The notes beneath the pieces are model-generated. The model ran no database searches. It worked only from the letters and a program-made list of their open reading frames with translations, and had not been told where the DNA came from. From Allantophomopsis cytisporea (Eukaryota > Ascomycota > Leotiomycetes > Phacidiales > Phacidiaceae): 64,000 nucleotides of DNA. Shown piece by piece: positions 32,241 to 43,264 of this stretch (position 1 is the stretch's first letter; every line of letters begins with the position of its first letter). Location: NCBI GenBank assembly GCA_024752435.1, contig CP103029.1, forward strand, positions 992,001 through 1,056,000, written 5' to 3'. Both the position numbers and the translations under genes were made by a program.

Positions 32241-34616
32241 GAGAGTGAGTATCCTCAATGTCAGTGAATTTATGTCACCGTAGGCGTCAATTGTTGAGCT
32301 GAGAAAATGTGAGTGTGCAGGTGTCGTGATGAGCACGAAGCAGAGGTTCCCATGAGATGAGATACAGGTAGGTAGGTAGGTAGGTAGCTACGCTCAAACT
32401 TATTTAGTAGGAAGGTGCTCAATAACTGCAAAGAAATGGTTCGCTCTTTGAGCAAATAGTATTTTCCTGGTAACAAGGCAAACAATTCCAGAACTTAAGG
32501 TAAAAGGAACGATCGGAACCCTGCATACTCTGAATTTGGATCTGGTTGAATAGACTTCCGTTGTAGAAGCATACGCCCAACCTCACACGATTGACTCCTG
32601 AAGGGGGACATAAAAAGTGAAAAGGTATGTTAAATTAAGAGTAATCATGAGGGAGCCCACAGGGCATCAACTTACACAAGTACCGTTGTATATGCTACTA
32701 ATATTATCGAGATGTCTTGCTAGCATAGATCTTGTGTACCATACTACCCCATGTACTCATTGCAGAGCACAGCCAGGTATGTCTGTGCTGACTCTGGCAC
32801 AGGCAGAGGCGACTGCGACAGCAGAAGAGACGCATACAGCATAGAAGGGATATTATCACATTCAAGCGAGTCAGAATGCACAGGGTTCAAGAGTAAATAG
32901 GGATTGTGAAAGGTTTTCATTTAGGATATGTATATGACGGAACGAAATGTGTTGAAAATTGCAGAAGCTAGAACTGTTCGAAGAGTCAGATATGAACCAA
33001 AATCGCCAGCAAGCCAACGATGAACAACGAAAAAGTCATAGATCAGTTCTCCAAAGTGAAATAAATGTTTCGACAATGTGAGTCAGTAAGAACACAACGA
33101 AATCATTTACATTCATCAGAAGGTGGAAGAGACATTGACTGATAACAAATTTGACTGACCTGTTAGCGTACTCAAGGTTCCACCAGCTGTTTCGGTGAAT
33201 CTGTTTCTTTTTAACATGTCAGTAAACAATCATGCTGATATAAGTTCGAGATATTTTCTGGAGTGTAAGAACTGAATGTAGATTTCAGGCTAAAAATACA
33301 ATTGTCAGATCGTGTACCAATAGTGTGACAATGAATGATCCTACCTCATTAAATCAGATTTTTGTAAATGCGTTCATGGCCGAACAAGTCCGGTTCAAAC
33401 AGTGTGAATAGGTATCATCATTTCATACAATAGTCCTTGATATGGATGGAGAAGATTGGGAGTGCGATGTACCTGACGGGAGAATAGTTAGTACAAGCCC
33501 AAATGAGAAGAACACACTTCATGTGGTATAGTGGTCGTATCAGCTGACGAGTTCTCAACAATCACTTCCAAATGTCCACACTCACAAGGTTTGTACGCCT
33601 TGCTGTTTCTGAGTGTGGACATAGGAGTGCACAGTCTGTCCGCCCGTTCGTTCAAAGTTCGTCATGGAAAAGATATCGCAAGCAACTAGAAATTTTGGTG
33701 GAAAGTACCTGAAAGAACGAGTCAGCAAATGAGGTTCATTCTATTATTTCTTATAGCAATGGTGTTTCAATAAAAACTCAGACAAGGCTGAAACTAGTTT
33801 AGACTGAATCGACATAGTATATTCGGAATGAGGAATTCCTATTGTTGTCACTTGATCATCACAGAGTGTGATATGGTATATCCAAAAGAAAATAAATTGA
33901 ACGAACCTTTTAATGAACATATATCGTTCATACTGAACATAAATGCAAGCTTCTTAGATATCTGAGTCAATCGTCAGCGATGTTCCACATAGCATTCGAC
34001 AGAAGCAGAAGCGCAAGCAATGCGTGTGATGAATTTCAGAGTAATTGGAGTATGTATCCGTCATGCCTGAGTCGGAGTTGGATTGTTCATTGTAATACTC
34101 TCTCATCATTGAACGAGGCCGTAGATTGAAGGCCAAATAGGCGTTGAGATGAATGAATACCTACAAGAAGTGCATAGTTACCACAATCTCACGAGCGTTC
34201 CAGCTGTGTAGAGATTTGTGGTGGTGTTGTTGTTGTGTAATATAGAAAGAAAAGAAAGAGTTCACTCAGCTCGAGAATTTCTAAATGCTGTGGGCATGTT
34301 AGCGCGGCACTAGTACAGAACTGCTTAGGCCCTGACGAACATCTCAGCGAAGCCCGAAGTCTCAATTCTATGCCTGAGGCTAAAACATCCTCTCGCCTTG
34401 CCATTGAATTTGCGTACTAAGGTACCGAGGTCCACTTGTGTCAGGAAAGTGGCTGAGCACCCCCGTTACATCACGTGAATGTGGCGAACGTCCCTCTTAT
34501 CATCATCATATGCTGTATGCACGACCTCCCCTCTCTTTCTCTCAGATTGCTGTCTGATAGCACAAACCATTGTTCTTCGGCGAATCTCGTCACAACAGTG
34601 AACAATTCTGATCATC
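32241..34616. other. 2.3 kb region without a secure gene
   Basis: It contains a GGTA tandem at about 32367-32387 and several short open frames. Minus-strand stretches at about 34404-34192 and 34150-33950 have protein-like composition and could be joined by a GTGAGA...TGTAG intron, but no joined reading is convincing. 32620-33950 shows nothing recognisable. It may hold the leader of the 30036 gene or a non-coding transcript. Confidence 0.4.
32367..32387. repeat. GGTA tetranucleotide repeat
   Basis: Five consecutive GGTA units in non-coding DNA. Confidence 0.85.
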
Positions 34617-35943
34617 ATGCCGCCTCTCAGCGGCCTGTATGGTCCTACATCCTTAAGGATGTTAAAGTAGGTTCTCAGTCACGTACTCTGTTTTCTTTAA
34701 TGAATGACCTGCTATTATTTGCGAATGCTAAGTTTCAAATAGAAAAGCCTTTAAGAAAGTCTCACAAGCAATCGAGGCCCGAGTATCTCAAGTCACAAAG
34801 CCAACATTCAATGAAGTTCAACCTGTTCTTATTCGCAATTCCGTAAGACAGCCGGTTCATCCTGCGGCGTTGTTACGTCAACATAGAGCAAGATGGTTCT
34901 CTTCTGCTGCAGTTCGTCGATTTATGAGCACCGGCTCCTCCAAAGTCTCGAAGCCACAAATCGATCGTTCTTCTTTGCCCGCATCTTCTGTGGCTACTGC
35001 GGTCGGTAGAATTACTACCCGCACACCGTGGTCATCCACTCTGCGGCCAAACCTAACGGGGGGTGCTCTTCCAAGATCTGCTGGTGGCTATGGAGCTGGG
35101 AGCGTACGTCATTTTTCTCATACTCCAGCTGCCCCTGCGCAAGTCATTCACAATGTCTCTATGGCGGTTCGAGCTTTCTGGCTCTCAGGCCAAAAAGCTC
35201 AATTTGATGGTATGACTTCGGCTGGCGAGCGGAAATATCGAAGCGTATCTGCTTTGCAGTCAGAGTCCTGCAAGAAGATGCAGTCAGTGCCAAAATGGAT
35301 GCCAGGTTCCTTCATCGATTTCCACATCAGTCCTACTGTTACCGCACTTAGTCCGCTTGCTTCTCAGTCCTTAGATCAAGAGACTCAGTCTCTCAGCACT
35401 GATGGTTTATTGGACGTTCTTTCTGTCGATTTCGCTCGTGCTTTGAAAGATCTTGCTGCTGTCATGAATGATCTCAAACGCCTTCAAGTACTGGGGGATT
35501 TACCCGTGTCTATGATGGGACCATCAACACTCCGCGTTCGTTTCCCAGGGTGCGATGCGGAAACCGTCGAATATCTGTGTGATGAATTAGGTGTACAGCG
35601 TGGCATTATCAAACAAGATAACGACTTTGATGCTACTTATGGCGGTAAGATTGCGCTGATGTTCCCCTATGCACCCAATTCTGTACGTGATCCTTGCTCC
35701 ATCGGAGGAACTCTTCGCTCTCAAAGCGATCTCGCATCGAACGAATTCGAACTTGACTCAGATATTGCTGAAAATCCATGGGTTTCTCCGGAAGGCTATG
35801 AGAGCCTGGAGGATGTGAGCTCATGTGATTCTAACTACTTTCAACACCACAGCACAACAATTGAGAGCTCCAAGGAAGATTTCGAAGGCCTCGAAGGCAT
35901 ATATCGATTCATTGAGGAATGCGACAATGCCTATCGGCCATGA
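34617..35943 (+). CDS. mitochondrial-type fungal protein (database name often 'casein kinase II beta 2 subunit')
   Basis: Two exons: 34617-34666 and 34743-35943, joined at a GTAGGT...CTAAG...TAG intron, giving 416 residues. The first exon MPPLSGLYGPTSLRMLK continues with KAFKKVSQAIEARVSQVT. Residues about 85-145 contain basic, Ser/Ala-rich sequence such as ARWFSSAAVRRFMS and GSVRHFSHTPAAPAQVIHN, resembling organelle targeting. Then come AVRAFWLSGQKAQFDGM, SFIDFHISPTVTALSPL and RVRFPGCDAETVEYLCDELG. I recall Pezizomycotina homologues labelled casein kinase II beta 2 subunit. However, no zinc-binding CxxC pairs or other CK2-beta hallmarks are visible, so that label looks unreliable. The biochemical role is unknown. 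The in-frame upstream region without a Met makes the spliced start at 34617 the best choice. Confidence 0.6.
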
Positions 35944-36658
35944 GCACCTGTGTTTTATTTGTTGATGCAATTTTTGTTGCTAGTTAGTATTGAGCTCGGA
36001 TTTTCACCGGTTTTTGTTTGTTTAGCTTTCACATATCAGATTGTTATTTTGTCCAAATCTTGGTAGCTATGAGAGGATCTTGCGCTCAATTCGAGATGTT
36101 GGGATTTGTAGCTGAGAATCAAAGTCATCTTCGGAAGATTGATGAGTTTATGAATAACACTGTAAGCTTTCAAAGTCAGGTCTACAAATGTGCTCGAAGA
36201 AACAAAAATGCCGGGACTTGAATTGTAGTCATCAAAAAACATTTCCCTTAGCGTATTGATATACATCTGAGGTCCAGGCCTATTAATGGATATGTTCCCC
36301 TCTCAATTGATGTGTATCTTATTCGGCCACAAGCAGCTACGACTCTTTTCATTACTAATTATGGTAGAGATATATAAGAACTTAACCAGAGGCGTGTCCA
36401 CAAATACTTAAATAGGCCTGTATATCCGCTCTTGACTATGCAACTCCTTGACGCCATGCTCTTCTGATTATCGCAATTGATGAAAACATTACTGAAGGCT
36501 CTCAAAATGCCATGAGATCGAAGTCCTGGTACAGACAATTATCCAAACACCATCGCGTTCACGATATTGCCCTCTTTCCAACCCTGTGATCTTAATGATT
36601 TCCCCTCGTCCATCATCTTTCCTAAATAAGCTATCCTGATGTTCTTCGTGGAGGGTAA
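35944..36658. other. convergent spacer, no gene seen
   Basis: About 700 bases between two convergent genes, presumably both 3' untranslated regions. Confidence 0.4.
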
Positions 36659-37518
36659 CTAGCCAGACCCATCAGCACTGAGAATCAAATCAGGATATGG
36701 GTAAAGATTTACACCTGATACTTCCAAAATCTTTCTTGAACACAACCTAGCACTATCATCCTGTCCAATCAAGACTTTCACATCAGTGTTTCCTGTAATG
36801 GATTCAGATAATCTTGCTGTTAGTCTGAGCCGTGCTGCCTCAACACCCTTTCCCTTCTCCTCCCTTCTGCGTTCTGCCTCACCCTCGCTCATATCCGATG
36901 CTGAATCATTGCTAATTTTAGTCATTCCTTTCCCACCATCATCGTCCTCCGTACGACCGCCTGTAACAAGGTTGTCTGGATCACTTATGACCCATACTGG
37001 GATGCTATACAATTCCCCACGAGAATCAAAAATATTTTTGGACAGATCTCCAATGGGAACAGTCATGGATGATGCGTCTAGGATTGCCTGAGCTGTTGCA
37101 ATACCCTCTTCTCTGCTCTCCGAATTCCAGATTGCTTCAATAGCAACCCTCAAAGTCTGCCAGCTCTCCTTTCGGCCGCTTGTCCGAGTGTCAAAGAATT
37201 CCTCTCGTTCCTTGTCAAGTGAGGCCCGAGTCCAGTGGTGCTTGGATGTCCAAGATGGCACTCGAATGGGTTGATTCGGATGACTGCCCAGAGCACCGCT
37301 GTATGGATGGCGGGAAGAATGGTTTGTCGAGGGTCGATGTATCCCTGAATTTGACGCGGGAGCCGTGATAGCACGAGATGATGCGGATTGAGGGTTCTGT
37401 GGTGGATAAGGCGATGTTCGCGAGGATGCAACCGACATACAGCAACCCTTGAATTTTGTCAATATCTGACTGCTGCGTTTATACACACGCCTTGAAAAGA
37501 GAATTTTGTACATACCAT
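36659..37518 (-). CDS. UBTD1/2-like (DC-UbP N-terminal domain) protein, predicted N-myristoylated
   Basis: Proposed structure: start codon alone at 37518-37516, intron 37515-37448 (GTATGT...CAAG), then 37447-36659, giving 263 residues. Splicing yields MGCCMSVASSR, a classic Gly-2 myristoylation plus Cys palmitoylation signal shared with UBTD-family proteins. Without splicing the first in-frame Met would be MSVASS. Residues about 65-160 match the DC-UbP/UBTD N-terminal domain: WTSKHHWTRASLDKEREEFF, then SGRKESWQTLRVAIEAIW and ATAQAILDASSMTVPIGDLS. A C-terminal ubiquitin-like fold is weak at best (LRLTARLSESITGNTDVKVL). Animal UBTD proteins bind ubiquitin-pathway E2 enzymes and membranes; the function here is inferred. 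The gene lies divergent from RRP1, 2.2 kb away. Confidence 0.8.
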
Positions 37519-39713
37519 GATGTGTATAGATGAAAGTGTGTGATATTAACTAGTACGTATAAGGCGCATACGCTGAATTGGTCGTCAAAAGAGCGTAGGT
37601 GATGTGGGAAAGTGTTGGAGACTGTTGGTGTATTTTGGACTCCATGTATCAGAAAAAGATTTAGCGGACCTTCACAATTCGTACCCAATCTAGTGTAGTG
37701 AATGATGAACAGCGAACGAATGAGTGGTTCCCTGCTTTCAGATGTGATGTCGTCAACGAAGAGTTGGGCGAGGAGGAACAGGTTGACAAGTTGTGCTGAT
37801 CTTAAGTACAATAGACAAAACGACTGTTGGTAAATTCGAATATTAGAGGAAATAGAGCATGCGCTCTGCCCGTGACATATATGTGTATCTTGTGAGAGAC
37901 TATGTATGGGTCTGAGTATGTAGGTATAGCGCAGTATTCTTCTCTCTCTTTCTCACTCACTCTCCGTCGCTCACTCTCCCCCTCTCTTTATGTTCTGAAG
38001 GAGAAAGATGGTCGGGGAAGGGTTGGGGTTGAGCGAGGGATCATATAAATGGGAAGAGCGATTAGCAGAAGGAGTGTGAATTTGTTTCCTCTGACGCAGG
38101 CGTAAAGCAGATAGAGTGAAGATACTATAGAGCTATAGAAGCAGTAAGAAGAGTGAGGTAATGTAGACTCCGACGCAAGGAGGTCGGGTGAACAGATAGA
38201 TAGCTGGGTGAGGAAAGAGAATAGGAGGGAGACCAAATAGTAATGTTCAAGTAGTGAAGTGAAGCTATTATTCAACATGGCAATGTCTCTCGCGATTGGG
38301 CTGGTGGTGTGTGTCGCATCGACGGACCACGGGACTATTGTAGTGCACTATCTACAACCTTAATTCAATGGGCCAATATGGAGGGGTCTAGAAGAGCCGT
38401 ACACCAGCCAATTACAAAAAGTTGCCTCTATCTGGAGGCACTGATTGATATGCTTACGACGAAGATCTCTAGAGCAAGACGAATCAGGTAGTCTGGAGTA
38501 CTGTACCAACATACTCAACTCTTCTCCTCACGTGGTTGCATTGTATTGTTATTATTATTTTTGCTGCTATTATCATCATTATGACGGTGGTATGTATCTC
38601 GATTTAAACTTTTATCTCCCTTTTCTATGTATGTACCTATTCATTCAATCATTAGTTCAGAGTTCCGATAAAGAATGGCTTGTGCTTCACTCGTCCGTGC
38701 TGAGCCGCGAAAGGAGAGATCAGCACACAATACCTTAGGTAAATAAATACATGTACTGTGTAACTAACTAACTATAGACACCAACACAAACATTCTGCAG
38801 GTAAGTTATTCGAAAGCAGTCTTATAAACACATTGAACAATTCGGATTTTAGACAACCCTTAATAATAGTAAATAATATTTATAGCAGCAGTCTAAATAT
38901 ATACTGTTTATTAGTCAAAAAACTGGGCGTTAACCAGAAAATGGAGGGGAAGAATTAGTAAAGAGTCGAGTATAGGTTAGGCAGAGTAGTTTAAAAGACT
39001 TAAGGCACAACAGTGTATTACTATATACCTAAGTACCTACATATATATGTTCTTTCATATAATCTTGTAAACAAAGAAGGTATCGAACGACTTGTTGAAA
39101 AATATACAGGTAGGTATCAGCAGATAACAGACTAGCGTATGTATTTATTAGTAAGTTCCATATTTGTCCCTAATTGATATTATAGCTATTATACTTAATA
39201 TGTTTAACAAGTTTTTAACTCGAGCTTATGGATATAGATTTAGATGTTGAGAAGAAAGTCGAACTGTACTTATATTTGTAGAGACAGATAGTATTTAAGC
39301 CTTGTCAATTTAAATGGCATTATACACAGAAGTACTTAGGTAATGGGTAGTAAACATGTTGCGGTACTGCATGATAAATTCAAAGAAAGTTGATTTATTG
39401 CCCTCGTGAGTTGCAGCCTTGGAGGTACAGTAAGGCTATTATCAGAAGTGATTTGCTACCTACCACCTAGGTAAGGTGCCTAAACACGCAAGGTACGTAC
39501 CTAGGTACCTTGGTACCATGCCGCCTTTTTTTAAGGCGCCGGGAAGTACCGCACGCGGCATAGAATTTCTTTCTCCGACTCTGCGATAGAGATTAATTAT
39601 CATAGTCGATTGCTTCAGCCTTGACCTTTCAAACTTGCACCTACACTTCACTTTCCTAATCAGATACAGCTGAATTCTCTTCTACATCCTCTCAGCTTGT
39701 ACAAATTATTAAG
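37519..39713. other. 2.2 kb divergent spacer
   Basis: No supported gene. It includes a CT-rich tract (37942-37987), an AT-rich stretch at 38820-39330 that looks mildly RIP-like, and ACCTAGGTACC-type motifs at 39466-39515 just before the RRP1 leader. Confidence 0.45.
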
Positions 39714-40520
39714 ATGTCATCCGACATATCTCAGACCCCTTTTGTCAAGCAGTTGGCTGCAAACGGTAAGCTGTCTACCTACCTGTTCTCGCATGTCGTG
39801 CACAACTTTTTGTAGCAAAATCAGGAAAACTTACATTTTTGTACAGATCGACCTACGCGTGACAAGGCTGTATCTTCTCTTCGAACATATCTCTCCGGCC
39901 GCCGCACTCTCGACAACACATCTTTGTTAAAATTATGGAAGGGCCTTTTTTACTGCATGTGGATGTCTGATCGCCCACGAACCCAACAACGCTTGGCTGA
40001 CGACCTTGCCGAGCTTGTCTCTGTTCTTCCACCAAACAACGTAATTCCGTTCCTCACGGCTTTCTGGAAGACTATGGCAAGAGAATGGACGAACATCGAT
40101 GTGCTGAGGATGGAAAAGTTTTTGCTGCTCACGAGAAGATATTTGTTGGCTAGCTTCAAGAGCTTGGAAAAGAACGGCTGGAAGGATAAGGAAATGAAAG
40201 CCATGACTGATCTTCTTGAGGAGTACCCCCTCAATGTTGGGAACCCAAGAATACCGAATGGTATGAGATATCATGTTATCGATATCTACGTTGATGAGCT
40301 AGAGAAGGCAGGCTTACTGGGCGAAGATGTCGACGAAGAAAGGTTGGAAGTTCTATTGGATCCTCTACGAACACTTTCTTCCGGCAGTCCAACAAAGCCA
40401 GTCAGAGAGAAGTCAAAAGAGGCCCTGGCTGATGAAAGACTACCTGGCAATGAAAAGCTTGCCGACCCAGAAGATGCCGAGTCGAAGGAAGATGATGGCT
40501 GGGCTGGGATTGAGGATTGA
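39714..40520 (+). CDS. RRP1: ribosomal RNA processing protein 1 (Nop52 family)
   Basis: Two exons, 39714-39765 and 39847-40520, joined G|AT to give DRPTRDKAVSSLRTYL. Product 241 residues. The Nop52 signature is clear: FVKQLAANDRPTRDKAV, LLKLWKGLFYCMWMSDRPRT and QQRLADDLAELVSVLP. The family acts in the nucleolus on 27S pre-rRNA during 60S subunit assembly. The C-terminal tail is acidic (EDAESKEDDGWAGIED). At 241 residues it is near the yeast length and lacks the long basic extension of animal homologues. It is convergent with the long-chain base kinase gene, with 223 bases between stops. Confidence 0.93.
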
Positions 40521-40743
40521 GGATTGATACTGAATTACATCAGTGGAGTTCCAGGAGTTCTTGGATGGGATTATCTGGCAATTCAATGTATTGTGCTGTG
40601 CGCAAATTTCCTTAATTTGATACCAGAAGCAGTGTGCTCTGCTGAAATAAAATGGGTTCTCCATACGATGCAACATCTGGGTATCTTATGCCAGCTCTTA
40701 AGTGAATTGTCTCGTTCAAAAAACGCCCCAACGAAATCCAAAT

Positions 40744-42506
40744 TTACAAAGGCCCAGGGGCCTCGTAAATGTGTCCTGTCTTTGACAAAACGGTCCCTAA
40801 TCCCCTGTGTACTTCTGCTTGGAAAGGCTCAAAGGGCACACGCTCACCGTCAACACTGATATAACCGTCTCCTTGACTCTTGGGAATTATCCGATAACCC
40901 AGAATCTTCCGATAGGAGACTAGCGGCATGTCAAAGAACTTTCCATTGTCAACAGCCATCAGCATCTGGAGAGCTGACAAGCGACTGATGTCACCGTTGA
41001 TACAAACTAGATCCATATAACCATCATTGGGCAACGCTGGAGAGAAAAAGTTCGTATCGGCTGCCATATATGCCATCTGGAAGTAACCGTCAGCAGAATT
41101 ACTAATCTAAGATCTACTGGTGGCATTTATCTTGCTTACATTACCACAGTAGAAATTACCAAGTTTCTCATAAGGGACTACTTCCCAATCGTCAGGCAGT
41201 TTGTCGTTGATCGTACCATATCTCAGAGCAGGAAGACCTTCCTCGCTGCCACTACTTGCAGAAGCATCGTCGTCGTACAAAATACCGCGGCGCTCATTAA
41301 TAGACGTATGTACATTTCCAAGTTCAGTACGATAGTGATCCTTTATAGCACTTTTCTCAGCAATTGCTACCTTGACAGCAATATCGCAAGGGTACACTGT
41401 TTTTCTAAGTAACCTGACCAGAAAACCATAGGTAAAGCGTGCAGATCCCATCCACCTTAGATTTTCGGTGGCCAAGTCCGACTCCGCAATGATGCCAACC
41501 GACTGAGAGAGAAAGGACAGCGTCCGTGTCTGGCCCTGAGTGATAGAAATGAGATCCAAAGGTGTGGGCACGCCTTTTACCACAGCAAGAGTCGCTAGAC
41601 TTGCAGAATCTGTGCCGTTAAGATTGCAACTCATCGCATTACCAGATCCACAGGGGAGTTGAACAACAGCGATCTTGGACAAAGCGCGTTTGGCATCTGG
41701 CCGTTTCCCAAGACCATTGAATACCTCATATGGCAGACCGTCTCCGGAACAGGATACAACCATGTCAAAGGCTTCAACATCCATCTTCTCAGCAATTTCT
41801 ACCGCTTCACCAGAATATTTGGTCTTTTTCATAGTAATCTTGCACTGAGCTGCTGCGAGAATTGGCTCTATGTCTCGATAATACCACTTTTGGGCCTTTC
41901 CTTGCCCACTATGAGGATTCACAAGAACCAAAGCTCGTTTGCAGCGCTGTGCAACTCCATATGCTCTGTCTAGTAGCTTGGATACCCATGGTGTGAGAAG
42001 CGCATAATTCTCAACTTGATAGGCCAAGGTTGCTGCGCGAACTACAGACTTGGCTACCGATTTCGCGTAGTGTATGGTGATGTTGCTATCAACAACGTCA
42101 ATCCATAGAATGTTGTAAAAAGGAATGGCCCGCGTTGAGGTTGAACCTATTGACATTCTCAGCTTGGTGCCATGATAAGTTCAAAATCAAGCAGTTGATA
42201 GTAGACAATGGCTGAAAGACAAGGCAGAATAGGGTGCTTTTGGCGTACCTGAGGGCCACATTCCGCAGCAATCGCGAGCACTATTCTCTAAAGCCTCATC
42301 TGTGGATTGTATCAGTATGCAGAACGGACCTTGAGCCTCTTATGCCTACCAAGTACAATCAATGCATCCGTTCCTAATGTCAGTGAGCCATTGCGCTCAA
42401 CGGCCAAAGTGGCATCTGTATGGAAAGCCTCCTCCTGGCCAGCGTCGTCCTGGCCAGGACTGGGATCAACAAAAGGATCATTGCTCTGGGTATCTGCTGT
42501 AGCCAT
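40744..42506 (-). CDS. LCB4: sphingoid long-chain base kinase (Lcb4/Lcb5-like)
   Basis: Four exons on the minus strand: 42506-42350, 42299-42249, 42146-41140 and 41076-40744, all in phase, giving 515 residues. The tiny 51-base second exon encodes DEALENSARDCCGMWPSG. The diacylglycerol-kinase-type catalytic domain starts around residue 140 with ALVLVNPHSGQGKA (nucleotide loop) and continues with VVSCSGDGLPYEVFNGL, whose SGDG lies at about 203-206. Later conserved blocks are VVQLPCGSGNAMSCNL and QSVGIIAESDLATENLRWMG. The final exon provides MAYMAADTNFFSPALPNDG and the conserved VDGERVPFEPFQAEVHRGLG. The enzyme phosphorylates sphingosine-type bases to their 1-phosphates in endomembranes. No transmembrane span is seen. 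It may serve both Lcb4 and Lcb5 roles. Confidence 0.93.
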
Positions 42507-43264
42507 GATACCGTGAACTTCGATACATAGTACTTGTGGTGGTAATAATGACGCTTGCCCGGCGTGCGGCACTTCTGACGTCGGATCCCGGAAACAAAGA
42601 TAGCCCGATGGCGCGCTTAAGATAAACAACCTGTTTTTGGATACTCCAACAATGTTCCTTAACGAGTAGGATTGCCTCGGTGCTCTACCAAAGCAGAGTC
42701 AAGGTACTAAGGGTGGCTTATCGAGATGGGGACACCGTTTTTGCCCGTAGGACTCTCCATAGACGTATGTTGCAACGATGAGGATATGGATCAAAATCAA
42801 GGGATCTCCTTTGTGATGTAGATGACCTTCTTGGTCCTCAATGGTGTATTATTACGGTGCTACGATATTGTTCTTGGATATGTTTACGGCGTGTTTAGCT
42901 TTGGCATAAAGTTTGGGCCATAAAGATACCTTAGCAAAGAACAGAACATCAATGCGTGATAACTTAAGGACGAGCATTTGGCGGCGACTGACTTGTATAT
43001 CACTGAAAGGACAGGTACTATTATGTTCAGAATTGTTTTCTCAGCAATATCATGGGTTCTACATAACTCCTTTTAATTGCGCCAGCCATGATCCGCAAGT
43101 ATTCCGCAGTAATTTCGTGATTTTTCAACAATAACCTGCAGCCCCCAAATCTAGAAGCAGAATCAATACACTTATGAAGCAAAGCGAAATTAAATCTTTC
43201 ATCGCTACGATGCACCGTATTGTCTTCACGTTACGCTCTTTCAATTGCCCTGCTACAGAGGCTC
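42507..43264. other. tandem spacer, no gene seen
   Basis: About 760 bases holding the LCB kinase promoter and the coatomer beta 3' flank. No repeats or genes recognised. Confidence 0.4.

Noticed and set aside
33518..33575. tRNA-like A box (TGTGGTATAGTGGTCGTATC)
   Set aside because: The 5' portion resembles a tRNA, but no B box (GGTTCGA) or pairing acceptor stem follows.
36786..37091. Plus-strand open frame inside the UBTD-like gene
   Set aside because: Antisense shadow of the supported minus-strand exon.
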